A DNA stretch of 64,000 nt from contig JAVBOO010000015.1 in assembly GCA_031550435.1 (NCBI GenBank), positions 28,758 to 92,757 of the forward strand, given 5' to 3'. Positions 59,749 to 64,000 of the stretch are shown in pieces. Below the pieces are notes generated by a model, which saw only the letters and a program-made list of their open reading frames with translations, was not told where the DNA came from and searched no databases. The DNA comes from JAVBOO01 sp031550435 (GTDB lineage: Bacteria > Bacillota > Clostridia > Lachnospirales > WRAX01). The stretch's first letter is position 1. The number at the start of each line of letters is the position of its first letter. A program made the translations under genes and the position numbers.

Positions 59749-60141
59749 ATGGAAACGGGAATGAAATTCAACTGCGAAAAGCTTGTGGAGTTTAAAGATT
59801 CTGCCGCTGCAATCGGAAGCGGAGCTATGGAGGTTTTCGCCACGCCCGCGATGATACTGCTTATGGAAAGCTGTTGCGCAAAAGGGGTGCAGCCGCTGCT
59901 TTCGGACGAACAAACGACGGTCGGCACGGTCGTTAATATACGGCACCTCGCGGCCACGGCAATCGGCCGGACTGTGGTTTGCGAAGCCGAGCTTATCGAA
60001 ACCGACAGGGCAAGACTCGTGTTCAAAGTCGCCTGTTACTGTGACGGTCAATGCATCGGAGACGGAGTTCACGAAAGATTTATTGTCGACAGGATAAAAT
60101 TTATGGCGAAATTGAAAGATAAGACGGAGAACAAACAATGA
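59749..60141 (+). CDS. FlK-like hotdog thioesterase
   Basis: 130 residues, hotdog fold of the fluoroacetyl-CoA thioesterase (FlK) group: AMEVFATPAMILLMESCCAKGVQPLL and VGTVVNIRHLAATAIGRTVVCEAELIE place the Thr, Glu and His that act in FlK. Such proteins are common in Firmicutes that do not meet fluoroacetate; they probably clean up short acyl-CoA. GGAGG precedes ATG 59749. Its stop overlaps the birA start (ATGA). Confidence 0.9.
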   Translation: METGMKFNCEKLVEFKDSAAAIGSGAMEVFATPAMILLMESCCAKGVQPLLSDEQTTVGTVVNIRHLAATAIGRTVVCEAELIETDRARLVFKVACYCDGQCIGDGVHERFIVDRIKFMAKLKDKTENKQ

Positions 60142-60935
60142 GTTACGCTTATCCGTATAATATAGAAAAGCAGAAAGAACTGATCGGCCGCGAAATTGTT
60201 GCCTTTGACGTGATTTCTTCGACAAACGATTACGCCAAGAAAAACTCGCGCAGTTTAGCCGAGGGAACGGTTGTCGCTGCCGCCGGCCAAACCGGAGGAA
60301 GGGGCAGATTCGGGCGGATTTGGGAGTCGGAGCGCTGCGAAGGTATTTACATGAGCATCGTTCTTAAGCCGAAGCCGGACTATATGGTTAAGAATCTGCA
60401 TTTGTATTCTTTTTTTTCTGCGTTGGCGGTTAAAAAGCTTGCTAAGAGCAAGGGTATAGAAGCATCAATAAAATGGCCGAACGATGTTTTGTTTAAAGGC
60501 AAAAAAATCTGCGGCATATTGCTTGAAACCGTTACGGGCGGCGCAAGCGACGAGACGACTGTTATAGTCGGGATAGGCGTTAATATAAACGAAACATGCT
60601 TTCCAGGATATTTGAAAGACACAGCCTCGTCTTTTTCTTTGATATCCGGAAAAAATTATGATTTGGCAGAAACAGCTTCTGAACTCATGCTCTGTCTCAA
60701 CCGTGAATATGCGCGGTTGGAAAACGGCTCCGGCAGAGAAATAACGGAAGAATATCGCCGTTGCTGCATAAACATAGGACAAGATATCGAGCTTACCGAA
60801 AACGGTGCCGTAATACGAGGCAAGGCGACCGGTATCTCCGACAACGGAGCGCTGATATATGTAACAAACGAAGGAAAAACCGGCTTTGCCCTCTCGGGCG
60901 AAGTGACTGTTTTATATGGCAAGCCCTTGATTTAA
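60138..60935 (+). CDS. birA: Biotin-protein ligase (no DNA-binding domain)
   Basis: 265 residues. Core motifs GGRGRFGRIWESERCEGIYMSIVLKP (about 54-79) and KWPNDVLFKGKKICGILLET (about 113-132) with VIVGIGVNIN, and the C-terminal SH3-like domain (DIELTENGAVIRGKATGISDNGALIYVTNEGK). It adds biotin to carboxylase carrier protein. The N-terminal winged helix of BirA repressors is missing, so it is an enzyme only. Coupled to the thioesterase by ATGA. Confidence 0.95.
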   Translation: MSYAYPYNIEKQKELIGREIVAFDVISSTNDYAKKNSRSLAEGTVVAAAGQTGGRGRFGRIWESERCEGIYMSIVLKPKPDYMVKNLHLYSFFSALAVKKLAKSKGIEASIKWPNDVLFKGKKICGILLETVTGGASDETTVIVGIGVNINETCFPGYLKDTASSFSLISGKNYDLAETASELMLCLNREYARLENGSGREITEEYRRCCINIGQDIELTENGAVIRGKATGISDNGALIYVTNEGKTGFALSGEVTVLYGKPLI

Positions 60936-60975
60936 TCAGTACTTTCTTGGGGCAAAAGAGCCGCGAGGAGTAAAT

Positions 60976-62301
60976 ATGTACGATATTGCCGTTTTAATTT
61001 CGAGATATGCTTTTGCATTGTATGCCGTTATGTTTATATGCGGCATAATTTTGTACGCGGCAAAATCCGGCGGTGCAAGGTATTTGATGACATCGGCGCT
61101 CATGCTCACGCATGTTACCGCGTTCTCGCTTCTTGCTTTAAACAGCGGTGAAGACATATTGCGTGTGTTGATTATATGCTTTTCCGCGCTCGCGGTTATT
61201 TCCGTTTATTCTTTTTTTTCGAGGAAGCACGGCGATCCGCTTATAACAAACGGAGTATTGTTTTTGATTGATATAGGGCTAATCTGCTTAACACGGCTTA
61301 ACACGGGGCTTGCGGTGAAACAGGTTGCGAGCATAGCCGCGGGAGCCGCCGCCGCAATGCTTGTTCCCTTTTTGATGCGCAAGCTCAAATTTCTGCCGAA
61401 GCTTTGGGCGGTATATCTTTTGACAGGCATAAGCATCGTTGCCTCGGTTTTAGTACTCGGCTCTGAGATATACGGAGCGAAAAACTGGATAGCGATCGGA
61501 GGATTCAGCTTCCAGCCGTCTGAAATCGCAAAGTTGCTGTTTGTGTTTTATCTCGCTGCTTTTTTTAAAAACGAGCCGAGCCTGAGAAGACAGCTTTTCG
61601 GCTGCGCTTCCGCCGCGGCTTTTGTTCTCGTTTTGGTTGTGCAAAAAGACCTCGGGGGAGCGGTAATCTTCTTTCTCACCTTTGTGCTGATGTTTTATGT
61701 TGCCGGAGGTAAAAAGATACTCATTTTTATGGCTGCGGCAGGCGCTGTTGCCGCCATGCTTCTCGGTTACAGGCTTTTCCCGCAGCATTTCGGCCATATA
61801 ACCTACAGAATCGACGGCTGGCTCAACCCGTTTAAGCATGCCGATTCGAGCGGCTATCAGCTTATTATGTCTCTGTTCGCGATTTGTACGTATCTGCCGT
61901 TTGGCAGCGGCTTGACGCGAGGCTACTCCTCGAAGATACCCTTTGTCGAGAAGGATTTTATATTTGCGGCAGTTACCGAAGAGCTTGGGCTGTTTATCGC
62001 CCTTGCGCTTATTGCCGCCTACGGTGCTTTGGTGTATAGCGGAATAAAGTCCGCCAAGTTGGCAAAAACAAGGTTTGTCTCTCTTTCGGCCTTCGGTTTT
62101 TCGGCTCTGTTGGCAGTACAGGTGTTTGTAATACTCGGAGCGAATATCGGGCTGCTCCCGATAACGGGAGTGACTCTGCCTCTTGTCAGCTACGGCGGAA
62201 CATCCGCATTTGTATCGTTGGTTATGTCAGGAATTTTACAGTACGCGCATTCAGAAGCAATTACCGGTGATGATGAAGACGAGGTGCCGGATGAACAATA
62301 A
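60976..62301 (+). CDS. FtsW/RodA/SpoVE family peptidoglycan polymerase
   Basis: 441 residues with about ten membrane helices. The SEDS core shows GAKNWIAIGGFSFQPSEIAKLLFVFYLAAFF (about 170-200), VVQKDLGGAVIFFLTFVLM (catalytic-type Asp), YRIDGWLNPFKHADSSGYQ and LLPITGVTLPLVSYGGTS. It polymerises lipid II. Which of RodA, FtsW or SpoVE it is cannot be said. Overlaps the penicillin-binding protein gene by 11 bases: a SEDS/PBP pair. Confidence 0.93.
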   Translation: MYDIAVLISRYAFALYAVMFICGIILYAAKSGGARYLMTSALMLTHVTAFSLLALNSGEDILRVLIICFSALAVISVYSFFSRKHGDPLITNGVLFLIDIGLICLTRLNTGLAVKQVASIAAGAAAAMLVPFLMRKLKFLPKLWAVYLLTGISIVASVLVLGSEIYGAKNWIAIGGFSFQPSEIAKLLFVFYLAAFFKNEPSLRRQLFGCASAAAFVLVLVVQKDLGGAVIFFLTFVLMFYVAGGKKILIFMAAAGAVAAMLLGYRLFPQHFGHITYRIDGWLNPFKHADSSGYQLIMSLFAICTYLPFGSGLTRGYSSKIPFVEKDFIFAAVTEELGLFIALALIAAYGALVYSGIKSAKLAKTRFVSLSAFGFSALLAVQVFVILGANIGLLPITGVTLPLVSYGGTSAFVSLVMSGILQYAHSEAITGDDEDEVPDEQ

Positions 62302-63673
62302 ACTAAACCGGAAACTGAAAATCTCTTCGGCAATTATATTTATCATGCTCGGTGTTATATGTGCCTACGTGTTGAAACTTGCGGTTTTTGATGCCTCTTC
62401 GATAATCACCAATCCGTACAACAAGCGTTTGGGCGTAACAGATAGGCAAATAGTTCGAGGCGTGATTTACGACAGAAATCTTGTTTCGCTTGCGGAAACC
62501 GACGAAACCGGGGAAAGGGTGTACAGCTACGGCAAGACACTCTCTCATACCGTTGGATATTTCGGAAGCGTCGGTTCGTATGGGCTTGAAGCCTCACTCA
62601 ATTTTGAGCTTGAACGGGTTAACGGAGAAATACGGCAAAGAATCGGAAATATTTATGACGGAACACCGATACGCGGCAACAACGCCGTGCTGACCATAGA
62701 CGCCGTTTTAAGCGAGTACGCTTATACGAAGATAAAGAATTACAGAGGGGCGGTTGTTGTTCTGGAGCCGGCTACAGGCAAAGTACTCGTATCTGTATCT
62801 TCGCCCGGCTTTAATTCCTCGACGATAGAGAATGATTGGAGCAGTCTGAAATCAAGCGACGGTTCACCGCTTATGAACAGGGCTTTTAACGGGCTGTATG
62901 CTCCTGCCTCGACTTTTAAAATCATAACCGGACTTTCCGCGCTAAACACGCTCGGAGACGAAGCTTTAAACTTCAAGTATGTTTGCAACGGCGAAACCTT
63001 GAGCGACGGAACGATATGCAGATGCTACGGTTCGCACGCCCACGGCGAACTTGATTTTAAGAAGGCATTTGCGGTATCCTGCAATGCTTATTTTGCGGAA
63101 CTGGCTCTAAAACTGCCTGAAAACAGCCTGAAGGAAACGGCGGAAAGTTTTCTGTATAACAGAGATCTCGGTCTCGGTACAAGCCATGCTTACTCGGTGT
63201 TTGATGCCGATATGAGCGAAAAGGGCGAAATCGTACAGGCTGCGACGGGTCAGGGTAAAACGCTCGTAACTCCTATACACGAGGCAATGATAGCCGCGTC
63301 GATAGCAAACGGAGGCGTCATGATGAAGCCCTATATCGTTTCCGAAATTACGGACAAAGACGGTAAAACTTTGAAAAAATACTTCCCGCAGGCCCTGACA
63401 AACCCGGATTTCAAACAGAACATAGAATTTATCAAAGAATGCATGAGAGCATGCGTTACGGACGGCACAGGCAAAAAAGCGAATATTGGCAATATCGGCG
63501 TTTTCGCGAAAACGGGAACAATCGACAATCCGAACGGCAGCGACAGCTCTTGGTTTGTCGGCTGCGCGCCTTACGACTATCCCGAAGTTGTCATAGCAGT
63601 TATACTTGAAGAAAGCGGAAGCGGGCGCTCGACCGACATCGCCGCTGATATACTCAGCCAAATTTACAAGTAG
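62291..63673 (+). CDS. Class B penicillin-binding protein (PbpA-like)
   Basis: 460 residues from ATG 62291. Short cytoplasmic tail, membrane helix (about 10-30), then a transpeptidase domain: YAPASTFKIITGL (SxxK), SCNAYFAELAL (SxN), AKTGTIDN (KTG). Only a short N-terminal pedestal, as in PbpA partnered with RodA-type proteins of Clostridia and Actinobacteria. It cross-links glycan strands made by the overlapping SEDS partner. Stop at 63671-63673, 30 bases before repeat RA. Confidence 0.93.
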   Translation: MNNKLNRKLKISSAIIFIMLGVICAYVLKLAVFDASSIITNPYNKRLGVTDRQIVRGVIYDRNLVSLAETDETGERVYSYGKTLSHTVGYFGSVGSYGLEASLNFELERVNGEIRQRIGNIYDGTPIRGNNAVLTIDAVLSEYAYTKIKNYRGAVVVLEPATGKVLVSVSSPGFNSSTIENDWSSLKSSDGSPLMNRAFNGLYAPASTFKIITGLSALNTLGDEALNFKYVCNGETLSDGTICRCYGSHAHGELDFKKAFAVSCNAYFAELALKLPENSLKETAESFLYNRDLGLGTSHAYSVFDADMSEKGEIVQAATGQGKTLVTPIHEAMIAASIANGGVMMKPYIVSEITDKDGKTLKKYFPQALTNPDFKQNIEFIKECMRACVTDGTGKKANIGNIGVFAKTGTIDNPNGSDSSWFVGCAPYDYPEVVIAVILEESGSGRSTDIAADILSQIYK

Positions 63674-63703
63674 GAAGCTTTCCTGATAAGTTTTACTGCC
63701 GAT

Positions 63704-63806
63704 ATTGATCCCCCCGATTTGACCATGCGGTCTAATCACCACCCTTATACCGACCAGGGGGGGATTGAGGCGACATGTTTAGCGAATGGTTTAATTTCGC
63801 CTCAAT
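63704..63806 (-). repeat. Dispersed repeat RA, copy 4
   Basis: ATTGATCCCCCCGATTTGACC, CTTATACCG...CAGGGGGG hairpin and GATTGAGGCGACATGTTTAG, the reverse of copy 1, ending CGCCTCAAT. It directly follows the PBP stop. Confidence 0.85.
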
Positions 63807-64000
63807 AATACAGCCGTTTTGCCCGTTTTCAACTCCATCACTATAAAATCTAAAAAACAGTGTCAATAATTTATAAAAATTTCATAGTATGACAGATAAT
63901 AAACGCATAAAAATTTCAGTCAAAAAGGGGACGATTGGGGGCTACTCGCCCCCAAACCCCTCGGCCTCTGAATTAAAGTGAAATAAAACGGGTAAGATAC
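63807..64000. other. AT-rich end of window without gene
   Basis: No frame seen. A stem TTGGGGGC/GCCCCCAA (63935-63955) stands alone, and on the minus strand TTGACA with TATAGT 15 bases away (about 63845-63875) may be a promoter leading nowhere seen. Confidence 0.4.

Overview
The window looks like chromosomal DNA of a Gram-positive, spore-related member of the Clostridia, probably an Oscillospirales-type gut bacterium. The evidence is a ylm division cluster (yggS, sepF, yggT, ylmH), the GerW/YtfI sporulation pair, a T-box in front of valS, a cobalamin riboswitch, TTG/GTG starts with AGGAGG-type ribosome binding sites, and the gene pair tilS-hpt followed by ftsH. No rRNA, tRNA, CRISPR array, plasmid or phage module was seen.

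Layout. 1-3547: 3' part of uvrA and two GNAT acetyltransferases. 3548-6700: repeat-rich stretch with a DUF368 lipid transporter, an IS1182-type remnant, a membrane protein and a decayed IS630/ISY100-type element. 6704-10802: a proline-rich protein and a PD-(D/E)XK/XPD-like helicase. 10860-17435 (minus): TraX-like protein, the division cluster, an HlyD-like adaptor and the CCA-adding enzyme. 17436-20359: accessory stretch with a methionine-rich 53-residue micropeptide, a small secreted protein, and a broken RAYT transposase embedded in REP-like palindromes. 20360-28266 (minus): ABC transporter pair, GerW/DUF2953, a TIGR01906 protein, an orphan binding lipoprotein, an RlmA-like methyltransferase, and a queuosine-precursor transporter with a radical SAM enzyme behind a riboswitch-like leader. 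28734-32198: cobalamin riboswitch and btuFCD. 32341-41472 (minus): TPR/zinc-ribbon protein, folC, valS with T-box, dcd and several unknowns. 41656-54634: a quinone and flavin redox locus. 54892-63673 (plus): tilS, hpt, ftsH, thioesterase, birA, ftsW-like and a penicillin-binding protein.

The most interesting block is 41656-54268. It carries type II NADH dehydrogenase with an extra C-terminal membrane domain, a polyprenyl diphosphate synthase, UbiA/UbiD/UbiX homologues, two ApbE flavinyltransferase paralogues, a lipoprotein, and divergently a NusG-domain-II protein and a Gx-type membrane protein. This gene content matches the flavin-based extracellular electron transfer locus known from Listeria, but with two differences. 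UbiD and UbiX are added, and an ABC importer is translationally fused into the ubiD-ubiA-ubiX run. I infer that imported aromatic acid is prenylated and decarboxylated to a dedicated quinone that takes electrons from NDH-2.

The second notable system is the leader at 28364-28490 upstream of the queuosine-salvage pair. It has mutually exclusive helices and an intrinsic terminator and behaves on paper like a riboswitch. Five families of intergenic palindromic repeats (called RA to RE here) recur through the window; they sit at gene ends, inside leaders and next to transposase debris.
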